Origin: Myxococcales bacterium 68-20
GTDB taxonomy: Bacteria; Myxococcota_A; Polyangia; Polyangiales; Polyangiaceae
DNA: 64,000 bases
Assembly (NCBI GenBank): GCA_001899635.1
Contig: MKVQ01000033.1
Location: forward strand, 1 to 64,000
Direction of reading: 5' to 3'
Part shown: in pieces, positions 55,254 through 63,509 of the stretch
Position numbering within the stretch: the first letter of the stretch is position 1
How the letters are laid out: every line of letters starts with the position of its first letter
The notes under the pieces: model-generated
What the model was told of the DNA's origin: nothing
Seen by the model: only the letters and a program-made list of their open reading frames with translations
The model's database searches: none
Position numbers and translations under genes: made by a program

Positions 55254-56408
55254 ATGCCTATTGTTGAGACCGCTCTCACCGTGATTGGAGTCGCGGAGAC
55301 TCTTCACAAGGCCAAGGGGCTCTACAAGCGAATCGATGAAGGACGTACCGAGGCCTTTGTCACGGTGTGGAGGGATGTCTGCGAGGGCTGGACGGTCGAG
55401 ACGAGCGCACGTCTGGACGATTTCATCGTCCAAACTCGAAAGCGCCTCGTTGAGCTCGGAGGAACGGTTGAGGAGCACGACCGCAAGGTGAACGACATCG
55501 TCGACCAGCAGGAGACGCAGGTGCTAGCCGCCATCTATCAGAACGGCGCGCACCGCGAAGCAATCGCGGAACGGCGCAAGATGCTCTCGTTCGCCGCCGC
55601 GGCGATCGTCGACCCTACCCTCACGATCGAAGAGAAGGCATCGGCGGAGCGGGTCCTCCGCTCGCTGGATCCCTGCGACGTGCTTGAGCTGCACAAGCTC
55701 GCCCGTGCGGTTGGGAAGATCGAGCGGCTCCCGAACGGTCGCGCGAACGGATACACGTCGACCGACGAGCTTCGGCATGCACTCCTTTCCGCGTCAACGT
55801 CCTACGATGCTCTCGTCTCCACTGGATGCGTGCGCGAGAAGATAGTCCCGGAAGGCGGCGGCTGGGGTGGCGCCGCAAGCGGCGCCTACGACGTCGCGCA
55901 CGTGACCGATCGTGGGCGCCTCGTTCTCCACGTCCTCGCGAAGTACCTCGACGAGAAGCACGATGCCTTCACGGGAATGGGAAGGGAAGAGATCCCAGGC
56001 TCCCGCAGCGAGATTGAAGCGCAAAAGCTCATCGCTGGGACGCCAGGCTTCAAGGCGTCCCTTCGTGCGGCTCTCGCAGCGTCGGCAAAGCTCGACGGGC
56101 ATGACGAGCGTCGACCTCGGTTTGAGCCGTCTCTGCCGACGCTCGCGCCCGACGCCCCTCATCAACAGAGGCGCAATGGCGTACGCGAGGCCATTCTCAC
56201 GGAAGCGGATCCCTCCGGGCTCGCGCAGCTCGTGATCGGCGCGGCACCACCGGAGTCTGCGCATGCAGTGCCCAAGCCGTCGCCTGAGTTTCTGGTCACG
56301 CTAGAGGATCTCCCGCAGTACGGCCGCCCCGCCATGAACATCCGAATCAAAGGACCGTTCGACGTACTCCGGTGGCTCGCCGACGATCTCGACGCACATT
56401 GGAGCTAG
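55254..56408 (+). CDS. Unknown accessory-island protein, 384 residues
   Basis: From the ATG at 55254 the product begins 'MPIVETALTVIG' and is helical to about residue 110, with a probable coiled coil around 'ELGGTVEEHDRKVNDIVDQQ'. A middle part (about 125-250) has a possible winged-helix look, with 'LELHKLARAVGKIERL' and 'HVTDRGRLVLHVLAKYLDE'. The C-terminal 100 residues are less ordered, ending 'IRIKGPFDVLRWLADDLD'. No family recognised. Codon use is slightly less GC-biased than in the flanking chromosome. It converges with the nuclease-ATPase gene and may belong to the same defence-like locus. Confidence 0.7.
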   Translation: MPIVETALTVIGVAETLHKAKGLYKRIDEGRTEAFVTVWRDVCEGWTVETSARLDDFIVQTRKRLVELGGTVEEHDRKVNDIVDQQETQVLAAIYQNGAHREAIAERRKMLSFAAAAIVDPTLTIEEKASAERVLRSLDPCDVLELHKLARAVGKIERLPNGRANGYTSTDELRHALLSASTSYDALVSTGCVREKIVPEGGGWGGAASGAYDVAHVTDRGRLVLHVLAKYLDEKHDAFTGMGREEIPGSRSEIEAQKLIAGTPGFKASLRAALAASAKLDGHDERRPRFEPSLPTLAPDAPHQQRRNGVREAILTEADPSGLAQLVIGAAPPESAHAVPKPSPEFLVTLEDLPQYGRPAMNIRIKGPFDVLRWLADDLDAHWS

Positions 56409-56550
56409 CGCCCCGGTCCCCTTGTCCATTGAGCGTTCTGCCGCGAGAGCGGCGGACTCGAGCCCGAGGAGCCGACCCCTGACGAGGACTACGTGGACGC
56501 TCGCGCCGATTGCACCCGCGCCGGGTGCCTGCTGACGATGCGGGATAGCG

Positions 56551-59112
56551 TCAGAGTTCCGGTACTGACATGCTTGACCGTTCGTGGCGCGTAAATCGCA
56601 TTGCGATGAATCGCTTCTCGCTCTCGACCTGTTTGAGGATGTTCGGCATGAAGGGACCGGACCACGGTGCCCGACTGAGCGCTGGAAATACTCGGAACTC
56701 CCGCTCCTCCTCAGCGCAGAGGTAGCGGAGGAACAGATCCACCCGCTGAAATCGCCCGTTCTTGTCACGCGCATGGACCAGTTCCCCAAGAGCGGTCAGC
56801 GTGGCAGTGTCAGCGAGGGGCGTGTCGACCCAAACGAGGTCTAGGTACGCGAACGCTCGGGTCAGAAACGTGAGGTAGTACTCACCGGCCGGCGCCGCCC
56901 TTACCGCCTGACAGTGATCGAGGACAGACCCCTCTGGCACGACTGTGACGCCAGTGTCCGTTTCGACAAGCGACCGGAAGATCAGTTTTTCCAAATGAAA
57001 CTTCAGGTCTCGACTGTCCGGAAACACCGCGCCAAATGCCGAGACGATCGCCCCCCACTGCACGTAACCCGTGCCGAACTGGCTTCGTTGCTCGCTTGAC
57101 TCCATGAGAAAGGCAAGAAGCCGAAGCGTGGTAAAGTGAGAATTTGGCGCAAAGCCGGAGTTCGCAAAAACGTTGACAATCTCGTCTTCCGTATCGCCTT
57201 CTCGGTAGTATTTCCGGTCGTCGAGCATCACCGACTTCGTGAACTCGTGAAACGGCACGTGGTACGGGACGCGCCTGTGCGAGTTCTCCCGGTATATCGA
57301 TAGGATCTTCCGCACGTCCGTGTTTCCGGACTGAACAAAGCGGCGGAACATCTTAAGGGCTCGCCGCATGTCCCCCATGCAAACGCGCTCGAGCAGTCGA
57401 ACGACGTTCGACGAACCTCGATGCCCGTACAGCCCCACCCCACCGCGCCAAATCGCATCTAAGAACGCCCGTGCATCGGCGACAGCGGCCGCGTCAACAC
57501 CGTCAAGGATCTCGTCGAGGTGTCGCTGTGCGTAACTAAGACGATGAGCGAGAAGATCCTTCAGCCGCGGACTAGGAATGTGAAACGGTTGCGTGTGAAA
57601 AGCGTTGAAGGCTCCCTGCTGACTCGCCAAATAGTACTTCTCTTCTCGAAGCGCACAGATGATGTGAGCCCCTGTTTCGGCGGCAATGTTCTGTGCAAAG
57701 AGAAAGATGTTCAGCTGGTACGGCAGGTTGTGCTGATCAGCGTTGTCGAGCGCAAGAAGGATAAAACGACCGCACCCCTCGAGGAAGCGAAAGACGCGCC
57801 CGACGACCTCCCGGTCGTTCTCGGAGAGATCGGCGAGCTTCCGCACCTTCTCCTGTGTAACGAACTCCGCATTGCTACTACCTAGCGTCCGCGCAAGAGC
57901 GTCGACGCGCGACAGCTCCTCGTCGAACAGGGAAGCGAGTACGCCGGGGTCGTCCAAGAGGCGGGTGGAGGAGCCGTCCTTGGTCGTCCGAATTTCCTTG
58001 AACAGCCGCTGCAACGTCGGATCTTCGTTCAACTGCTTGCGGATTGTTCCAAACACGAAGTCTTCGAAGGGTGGCATGCGTGGCGCGCCGCGGAAATCGA
58101 CGTAGTAGAACGCGCCGGATTCATCGATGGTCTTGGCGCAGTACTTCACCCGGACCTGGCGGAGGAACGTCGTCTTTCCTGCACCGACCCCTCCCAGCAA
58201 GAGCAGGACTGTGCCGCGCCGCTGAGAGACAGCGATGTTTTCGATCGCCTGCTGAATCTGCGGTGCTCCAGTGCGCCCGATCGCTAGGTGTTCAACCTGC
58301 CCCTTGAGGTACTTGGGGGGCAGGTCTCGGATCGTTAGGATGAAGTCATCCGCCGTCGATTCGAGTTTCGTCGAGTAGACGTAGCATTCCTGCAGGGCGT
58401 CTGCCTGCTGTGCTTCGGTGAGGTCTTCGAAGACCGCTCGCATGACCGGAATGAGCGCACTGTTGAGCGCGTTGCGAAGGAGCTTCTCGTCCGAGTTCGC
58501 AAGAGTGGAGATGACGCTCTTGTAATGCCGGGGCGTCTCGTCCGGGAACGCGAAGAATGCATCTAGCGAGCCGCTGCGGACGGAGGGGTACGCCAGGAGC
58601 TCCCAGAGCTCGGCAAACCCGTCGAGGATGTCTTCGATGGACCGAAAGACGGCCGCCTCCCCCTTGCGCCAGGGTCGGTCGGTTCGCACTGCCTTGAAGA
58701 GAACGAGTTGGATGCCGTTCGTCACGGCTGCGTAGGGGAACCCTTCGTCGTGGCAGTACCCCGCTACCTGTTCGATCGCCTTCTTCAGCTCCTTGTCGGC
58801 GGCCATGAGCCCGCTCACCGCGAACGTTCGGCTGATGGTCCTCTGCGGCAGCTCGAACAGGTTCGTCGCCCGCTTCGCCTCGACGACCATCAGGGTGTTT
58901 GGTCGGCCGAACTCGTAGTCGATGAACTCGCCGCCGCCAGTCTGCCGCTCTCGGCGGATCTGGTCCTCGGGCCACCCCAGGCCAAGGACGAACAATGGGT
59001 CGATGATCTTCGCGCGTACGTCGGCCTCCGTGAGCGTCTCAGTCAGCAGAAGCTGGGTCGAGACTTCAAAGGATGCGCGTAGCCGTGCCCGCCTCTCGTC
59101 GATATCGCCCAT
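56551..59112 (-). CDS. HsdR-N-type nuclease fused to P-loop ATPase, putative defence protein
   Basis: The protein has 853 residues. Residues about 25-140 form a PD-(D/E)xK fold like the HsdR N-terminal domain: 'IIDPLFVLGLGWPEDQIRRE', Asp65 in 'FIDYEFG' and Glu78-x-Lys80 in 'MVVEAKR'. A linker is followed by a P-loop NTPase: Walker A 'GGVGAGKTTF' near 306-315 and Walker B 'ILLALDNAD' near 450-458, of the KAP/STAND-like group. The C-terminal 300 residues are helical and contain winged-helix-like parts. There are no helicase motifs, so it is not a type I restriction subunit. Codon use is less GC-rich than around it. It is divergent from the kinase gene (173 bases), which suggests a joint system. 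Confidence 0.8.
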   Translation of the reverse strand: MGDIDERRARLRASFEVSTQLLLTETLTEADVRAKIIDPLFVLGLGWPEDQIRRERQTGGGEFIDYEFGRPNTLMVVEAKRATNLFELPQRTISRTFAVSGLMAADKELKKAIEQVAGYCHDEGFPYAAVTNGIQLVLFKAVRTDRPWRKGEAAVFRSIEDILDGFAELWELLAYPSVRSGSLDAFFAFPDETPRHYKSVISTLANSDEKLLRNALNSALIPVMRAVFEDLTEAQQADALQECYVYSTKLESTADDFILTIRDLPPKYLKGQVEHLAIGRTGAPQIQQAIENIAVSQRRGTVLLLLGGVGAGKTTFLRQVRVKYCAKTIDESGAFYYVDFRGAPRMPPFEDFVFGTIRKQLNEDPTLQRLFKEIRTTKDGSSTRLLDDPGVLASLFDEELSRVDALARTLGSSNAEFVTQEKVRKLADLSENDREVVGRVFRFLEGCGRFILLALDNADQHNLPYQLNIFLFAQNIAAETGAHIICALREEKYYLASQQGAFNAFHTQPFHIPSPRLKDLLAHRLSYAQRHLDEILDGVDAAAVADARAFLDAIWRGGVGLYGHRGSSNVVRLLERVCMGDMRRALKMFRRFVQSGNTDVRKILSIYRENSHRRVPYHVPFHEFTKSVMLDDRKYYREGDTEDEIVNVFANSGFAPNSHFTTLRLLAFLMESSEQRSQFGTGYVQWGAIVSAFGAVFPDSRDLKFHLEKLIFRSLVETDTGVTVVPEGSVLDHCQAVRAAPAGEYYLTFLTRAFAYLDLVWVDTPLADTATLTALGELVHARDKNGRFQRVDLFLRYLCAEEEREFRVFPALSRAPWSGPFMPNILKQVESEKRFIAMRFTRHERSSMSVPEL

Positions 59113-59285
59113 CGCTCCGCAGTATAGATTGATTTTCTCTTCCTCTGCCTTGATCTCGCACCCTCAGGTACCAGCGGGGGAAGGAGGTTCGGCAAGAGCT
59201 CCGTGACCGTGTTGAGAGGACTTCATTCTTGAACATGGGGCTCAGCAGCGCGACAATCGCGACTTCTCTAGCGCACGGAGCGGCG
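59113..59285. promoter_or_regulatory. Divergent promoter region of the nuclease-ATPase and kinase genes
   Basis: An AT-richer stretch, agtatagattgattttctcttcc around 59118-59142, stands out from the GC-rich surroundings and is a likely promoter site. No palindrome is obvious. Confidence 0.4.
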
Positions 59286-60665
59286 ATGGACGCGACGAGG
59301 TTGAACGAGTTGGCAGGTCTCGCTGAGGAGTTGTCGAAGGACGTGATGCGTCCCCGTCAGCCGGGTGAGGCTGGCGCCTGGTTCGCTGGGCTCCGAGGAC
59401 TACTCGACGTCTACTTTCCGAAAGGCGTGCTGGAGCCGACCGTAGCCGACGCGTTGGACGTGAAGACGCTCGGCCAGCTCACGATGCATTCGGAGTGGCT
59501 TGCGCAACGGAAGACGCTCACTTCGGACACGCGGCCGATGACACGTGACAAGCTGAACACCGTGGCTGCCGCCCTCCGGACCGTTGCCAAGAAGGCGCCC
59601 TCTCCCGCCCCTGCACCCTCCGCTGCCGACCAGGCGAACGCCGAGGCACCGATCTATCGCGTCGGGGAGTGGCGCCTTCTGGACGAACCGCTCGGTCGCG
59701 GCGGCCAAGGCAGCGTCGTCCTTGTCTGGCATGAGAAGCGATACCTCCGCGGGGCTCTCAAGCGGCCCCGGAGCGACAAGAAGCTCACGGACAAGGCTAA
59801 GACACGATTCCTGCGAGAGATCGAGGTCTTCAGGAGCGTCAAGCACCCCTTCATCCTGAAGGTTCTCGACGCTGGAGAAGCGGGTGCTGATTCGGACCTC
59901 TTTCTTGTCACAGAGGTGGCTCCATTCGGCTCGCTCAAGGACAACATCGCGGTGTTCGCTGGTGATGCGTGGCGGACGCTCCGCCTCGCGCGCGATATCG
60001 CTCGCGGACTGGCGGCAGTTCACGCGGCCGGTATCGTTCACCGGGACCTGAAGCCCGAGAACCTGCTCCTCTACAGCCTCGATCACGCCCTCGTCGGGGA
60101 TTTCGGCATCGCGCACCTCGCCGACAAGGAAGGAGTGACGAGCGTCGACGAGAAGGTTGGGTCCTACTGGTTCGCCCCGAGGGAGTACGAGATGAAGGCG
60201 GAGCCTACGCCTGCATTCGACGTGTTCTCACTGGGCGCCATCCTCCACTCGACATTGTCGGGCATCGGGAGGCCCGACGAGCCTTACCGCGTGATGAAGG
60301 CCCGGCGTTCTCTGACCGAGCAGTTCGGGACGAGCAAGTTCAAGCCTCTCGACACACTTCTCGATCGGATGCTGACCCCGGAGCCGGAGAAGCGCCTTCA
60401 ATCGATGGATGCGGTAGTCGCGGACATTGATCAGATCCTCGGGGGCCTTCTCGGCGGTGCGGGTTTTGGTGGCGACTGCGCCTTCTGCGGTAAGGGGCAA
60501 TACAAGGACGCTGGGGCACTTCGCGCTGGAAGCAGCACGGAGTTGCTCCTCTTCGACGATCGAGGACGCATCAACGTCAACCTCTTGCAACACACGACCC
60601 CTCACGTCCTCATCTGCGATTCCTGCGGCGACATCCGCTGGCGAGCGACCACGCGACCACAGTGA
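59286..60665 (+). CDS. Ser/Thr kinase with C-terminal zinc ribbon
   Basis: From the ATG at 59286 (GGAG 5 bases upstream) the protein has 459 residues; a TTG at 59229 with AGGA is an alternative. Residues 1-115 are a helical N-terminal domain. The kinase domain (about 128-375) has 'LGRGGQGSVVLV', 'GALKRPR' (Lys near 157), 'HRDLKPEN' near 252 and 'DFGIAH' near 272, all intact. The last 65 residues have Cys-x2-Cys ('CAFCGKG', near 397) and Cys-x2-Cys ('CDSCGD', near 445), a split zinc ribbon. No membrane helix. Soluble kinases with nucleic-acid-type zinc modules occur in phage defence; pairing with a divergent nuclease-ATPase supports that idea. Confidence 0.85.
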   Translation: MDATRLNELAGLAEELSKDVMRPRQPGEAGAWFAGLRGLLDVYFPKGVLEPTVADALDVKTLGQLTMHSEWLAQRKTLTSDTRPMTRDKLNTVAAALRTVAKKAPSPAPAPSAADQANAEAPIYRVGEWRLLDEPLGRGGQGSVVLVWHEKRYLRGALKRPRSDKKLTDKAKTRFLREIEVFRSVKHPFILKVLDAGEAGADSDLFLVTEVAPFGSLKDNIAVFAGDAWRTLRLARDIARGLAAVHAAGIVHRDLKPENLLLYSLDHALVGDFGIAHLADKEGVTSVDEKVGSYWFAPREYEMKAEPTPAFDVFSLGAILHSTLSGIGRPDEPYRVMKARRSLTEQFGTSKFKPLDTLLDRMLTPEPEKRLQSMDAVVADIDQILGGLLGGAGFGGDCAFCGKGQYKDAGALRAGSSTELLLFDDRGRINVNLLQHTTPHVLICDSCGDIRWRATTRPQ

Positions 60666-61303
60666 AGAACGAGCTCTACACGAGGCGAGTCGAACGAGAG
60701 ATTGTCGCGTACCGTCCGAGGTCGTCGCACGCAGGTCGACGATTCCGGCCGCGCTGCCCCTCCAGGTCAAACCATCGTGAGCACGCGATGAGACCGTATC
60801 AGGACTTGCGTCGGAGTCAGCTTCGACAATCATCATCGTCGCGTCGGGCCCCTTCCGCCGACGCTTGCGCGGCTCTGCCTTCGGCCCGTGCGCATCGACA
60901 CGAGTCGCCAGCCACCCTCGAGAGCGAGTGCATATCAACCGCCGTAGGTCCGCCGTTCCTCCAGTGCTCAATTCGCTTCGGCTCCCCCTCGCGCGTCGCC
61001 TTCGGGAGCCCGATCTCCGGCGCGCAGACTCATGCGAGAGTTCGACCGACGTCAGCAACGCGATTCGTCGAACGGATACAACGCGGCGCTTGCTAGGTCG
61101 ACCTGACGTGAGACACCAGCGCGTTCGAGCGAAGTCACCCATCGCGTCGCGCTGAACATCCACGCTGCGAGGCCTCTAACCGAGAGAGGCCGCTGAGCCG
61201 GGCACGCTTGTCACGGCTCCGCGACCGTGTCTATCCTCCGGGACGGGGGGGGGCGAACGTGCATTTACGCCCTCACTCTTTTCGATTCGAAAGGGAGGGA
61301 CGA
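60666..61303. other. 638-base gap, no gene recognised
   Basis: The frame starting with a GTG that overlaps the kinase stop is Arg/Ser-rich and not protein-like. A small stem (ggcctct/agaggcc, 61171-61191) could terminate transcription before the next gene. Confidence 0.45.
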
Positions 61304-62056
61304 ATGGCACTCGACGCTTCGCTCTACGAGACAATCCCGCAGACCAACGTCGCGGGGACGATCGCGCTCATTCACTCCGTGCTGACGGCGAGCAAGGGGG
61401 TGCAGCTGCCGGCGGCGAAGAAGGCACTCCGTCGCGTCCGGGACGCCGGCGAGGCGCTGCGCACGCAGCACCAGACCGTGCCGCCGGCGAAGGTGGAGAG
61501 CGTGACGCGCGCCGCGGACTCGGCGGTCGACCGAATGTGGAGTGCGGTCGCCAATCGCCTGGCTGCGAACATCGAGCTCGGCGGAGCCGACGGCGCCGAG
61601 GCCGCGCGCATCTACGCGCTGCTCTTCGCGAAGGGGCTCACGTTCCTGACGCTCCGCTACCCGGAGCAGTGGGCCGAGGGAGAGGCGATCCTCGGGCGGA
61701 TCACCTCGGAGGGCCTCGAGCCGACGCTCGATCGCCTCGTCGGTGCGCCGTTCCTCCGCGAGCTCCGTGCCCGGCAGGCAGCCTATGGCGAGGCGCTCGG
61801 CATCACGAAGGTGAAGGCCGCGACGCCGGAGCCGGTGAACCTCGTCGAGCCGCTCCGCGAGGCGCGCGCCGCGCTCGGGACGTACGTGCGCGTCCTCATC
61901 GCTGCCGTCGAGAACGGCGACTTCGACGAGGCGTCTGCCATCCCGATGCTCGCTCCGCTCGCGTCGCTCCGAACATCGCTCCGCGACAAGCGGAAGCCGG
62001 CCGACTCGGCCGAGCCGTCACCGGTCTCGCCGGAGCCGCTGCCGCCGGTCGAGTGA
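61304..62056 (+). CDS. Hypothetical helical protein
   Basis: The 250-residue product starts at an ATG with GGGAGGGA 3 bases upstream, a very strong ribosome-binding site. It is helical throughout ('TIALIHSVLTASKG', 'AADSAVDRMWSAVANRLAAN', 'AARIYALLFAKGLTFLTL') and ends in a Pro/Ser tail. Several similar uncharacterised proteins exist in Polyangiales as I recall. No motif suggests an enzyme. Confidence 0.75.
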   Translation: MALDASLYETIPQTNVAGTIALIHSVLTASKGVQLPAAKKALRRVRDAGEALRTQHQTVPPAKVESVTRAADSAVDRMWSAVANRLAANIELGGADGAEAARIYALLFAKGLTFLTLRYPEQWAEGEAILGRITSEGLEPTLDRLVGAPFLRELRARQAAYGEALGITKVKAATPEPVNLVEPLREARAALGTYVRVLIAAVENGDFDEASAIPMLAPLASLRTSLRDKRKPADSAEPSPVSPEPLPPVE

Positions 62057-62124
62057 TCGGTCGACGGCGACACCGCGCCGCGCCCGATGCTCGCAGCGGG
62101 CGACGGTCCTCCTCGTGACCGGAT

Positions 62125-62380
62125 GCCCGGAGGTATCCCGGCCCCGGTCCTGACCGGCCTCCGCGTGCCCGAGGGCATCCCAGACCCGGTCGCAACCGAC
62201 CTCGGCGTGCCCGAAGGCATCCAAGATCCGGTCGTGACCGGCCTCGGCGTGCCCGAAGGCATCCAAGATCCGGTCGCGGCCGTGCCGCGGTGTGCCCGGC
62301 GGCATCCCAGACCCGGTCGCGACCGCCCCGCGGGATGCCCGGCGGCATCGCAGCCCCGGTCGCGCCCGGCTTCCAGATGT
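62125..62380. repeat. Six copies of a 42-base tandem repeat
   Basis: Units begin gcccg(a/g)(a/g/c)ggcatcc and continue with (a/c)aga(c/t)ccggtcg. The third and fourth copies are nearly identical, the first and last more diverged, and two units have one to two extra bases. Not clearly coding: the plus frame (14-residue V-P-E-G-I-x-D-P-V repeat) is open only until the 43-base unit. Confidence 0.75.
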
Positions 62381-62475
62381 GCGACGACGGAGCTCGATGG
62401 GTGTCGAAGGGTGGAGCCTCCGCCGGAAGAGCGGCGGGCTCCATCTCGTCGAGGGACGCGGGCGGCATCCACGAG

Positions 62476-63186
62476 CTACACGCGCCAGCGCCATTGCAGC
62501 GGAGCGGGGAGCGTCTCCGCAGCAAACTCCAATTGAAGGACCCGGCGATGTCCGGGACGGGTTGCGGGTGACGAAGCATGGAGAAGGAGAGGGTGAAAGG
62601 CGAGCACCTCTCCGCGCTGGGCGATGCAGGTGACCGGAGCGATCGTTGCCTTGTATTGCTCGATGGCGTCCTCGGTCAGCCGCCCGTGGCGGTGCGTTCC
62701 GGGCAGCACTTTCAATGGGCCGTTGTCCTCACCACAGTCATCCAGGTGAATGCGCACATTCAGCATGCGGCCCAAGAGGGACGAGGGGGCGTGCGTGTGG
62801 ATCACGCCTTCCTTCTTGCTCCAGGGCCCGAAGCCGGGCCGCTCGTGGCGTTGCTCCACGGCGATCGTGAGGTCCTGATGCCACGGCACCTTCCAGTTGG
62901 CTTCCGGCGTCTTGTCGAACAGGATTGCCCGAACCGCGAACGGCTCGGCGTGAAGCACGTTGCCAACCGCCTCACGAAGGGCGGGTAGCTGGGCCAACGG
63001 CTGAACGCCAGGCGCATCGCTGAGCAGATTTCGCTGCCCTCCGCGTCGTCCCTCGCGATGGACCGCTGCGGGGCGCTCCTCCAGCAAGGAGAGCAATGCC
63101 GTCGGAACCCGGATGGGGAGCAAGGCGAAGCCCTGCTCGGAAACGGTTTGGACCCAATCCGCTGTGGCCGCAGGGAAGCCTGCCAT
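62476..63186 (-). CDS. Phytanoyl-CoA dioxygenase (PhyH) family protein
   Basis: From the ATG at 63186 the protein has 236 residues; an ATG at 63384 would add 66 residues without family character. The Fe(II)/2-oxoglutarate signature is 'WHQDLTIAV' (His-x-Asp) and the distal His and Arg are in 'LLHASSPATRPGHRRVLQ'. 'VRIHLDDCGEDNGPLKVLPG' is typical of PhyH. It hydroxylates an unknown small molecule or lipid. Isolated gene. Confidence 0.85.
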   Translation of the reverse strand: MAGFPAATADWVQTVSEQGFALLPIRVPTALLSLLEERPAAVHREGRRGGQRNLLSDAPGVQPLAQLPALREAVGNVLHAEPFAVRAILFDKTPEANWKVPWHQDLTIAVEQRHERPGFGPWSKKEGVIHTHAPSSLLGRMLNVRIHLDDCGEDNGPLKVLPGTHRHGRLTEDAIEQYKATIAPVTCIAQRGEVLAFHPLLLHASSPATRPGHRRVLQLEFAAETLPAPLQWRWRV

Positions 63187-63509
63187 GACGACCCAAGTAT
63201 CGATCAAACGCGGCGCCAGGGCGAGACCGCGTATTTCAACCAGTTCTGGACTGGGGCGCGACCGCAGCGTCGGCACCAAGCACGTCTTCGTCGGCGAGAC
63301 GCGCGTCGGGTCGAAGGTCAGTCCGGGCGAAGCCGACGCTCGTACGAGATCGCCTCGGGCAGCTCCCTCGTCGGTCGGATCCATCTCGAGGTGTAAGCAT
63401 CTCGAACGGCTCGAAAGCCAAGGCCCGCCAAGAAACTAACGACGCTCCGAACGAATGGCGTGTTTGCCGAGTCCGATGGATGGCGTGTGTCTTGCTGGCG
63501 AGCGCGAGC
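63187..63509. other. 323-base gap between divergent genes
   Basis: Holds the upstream region of the PhyH gene and of the truncated lipoprotein gene. No motif recognised. Confidence 0.35.

Noticed and set aside
56551-59112. Type I restriction enzyme subunit
   Set aside because: Only the HsdR-N-type nuclease is present; no SF2 helicase motifs and no hsdM or hsdS nearby.
60662-61096. Plus-strand frame with GTG overlapping the kinase stop
   Set aside because: Overlap looks like coupling, but the product is low-complexity Arg/Ser without fold or codon bias.
60228-61163. Minus-strand 311-codon open frame after the kinase
   Set aside because: Overlaps the kinase on the opposite strand and is Arg/Ser-rich; no domain visible.
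62125-62380. CRISPR array
   Set aside because: Units are contiguous with no unique spacers and no cas genes nearby.
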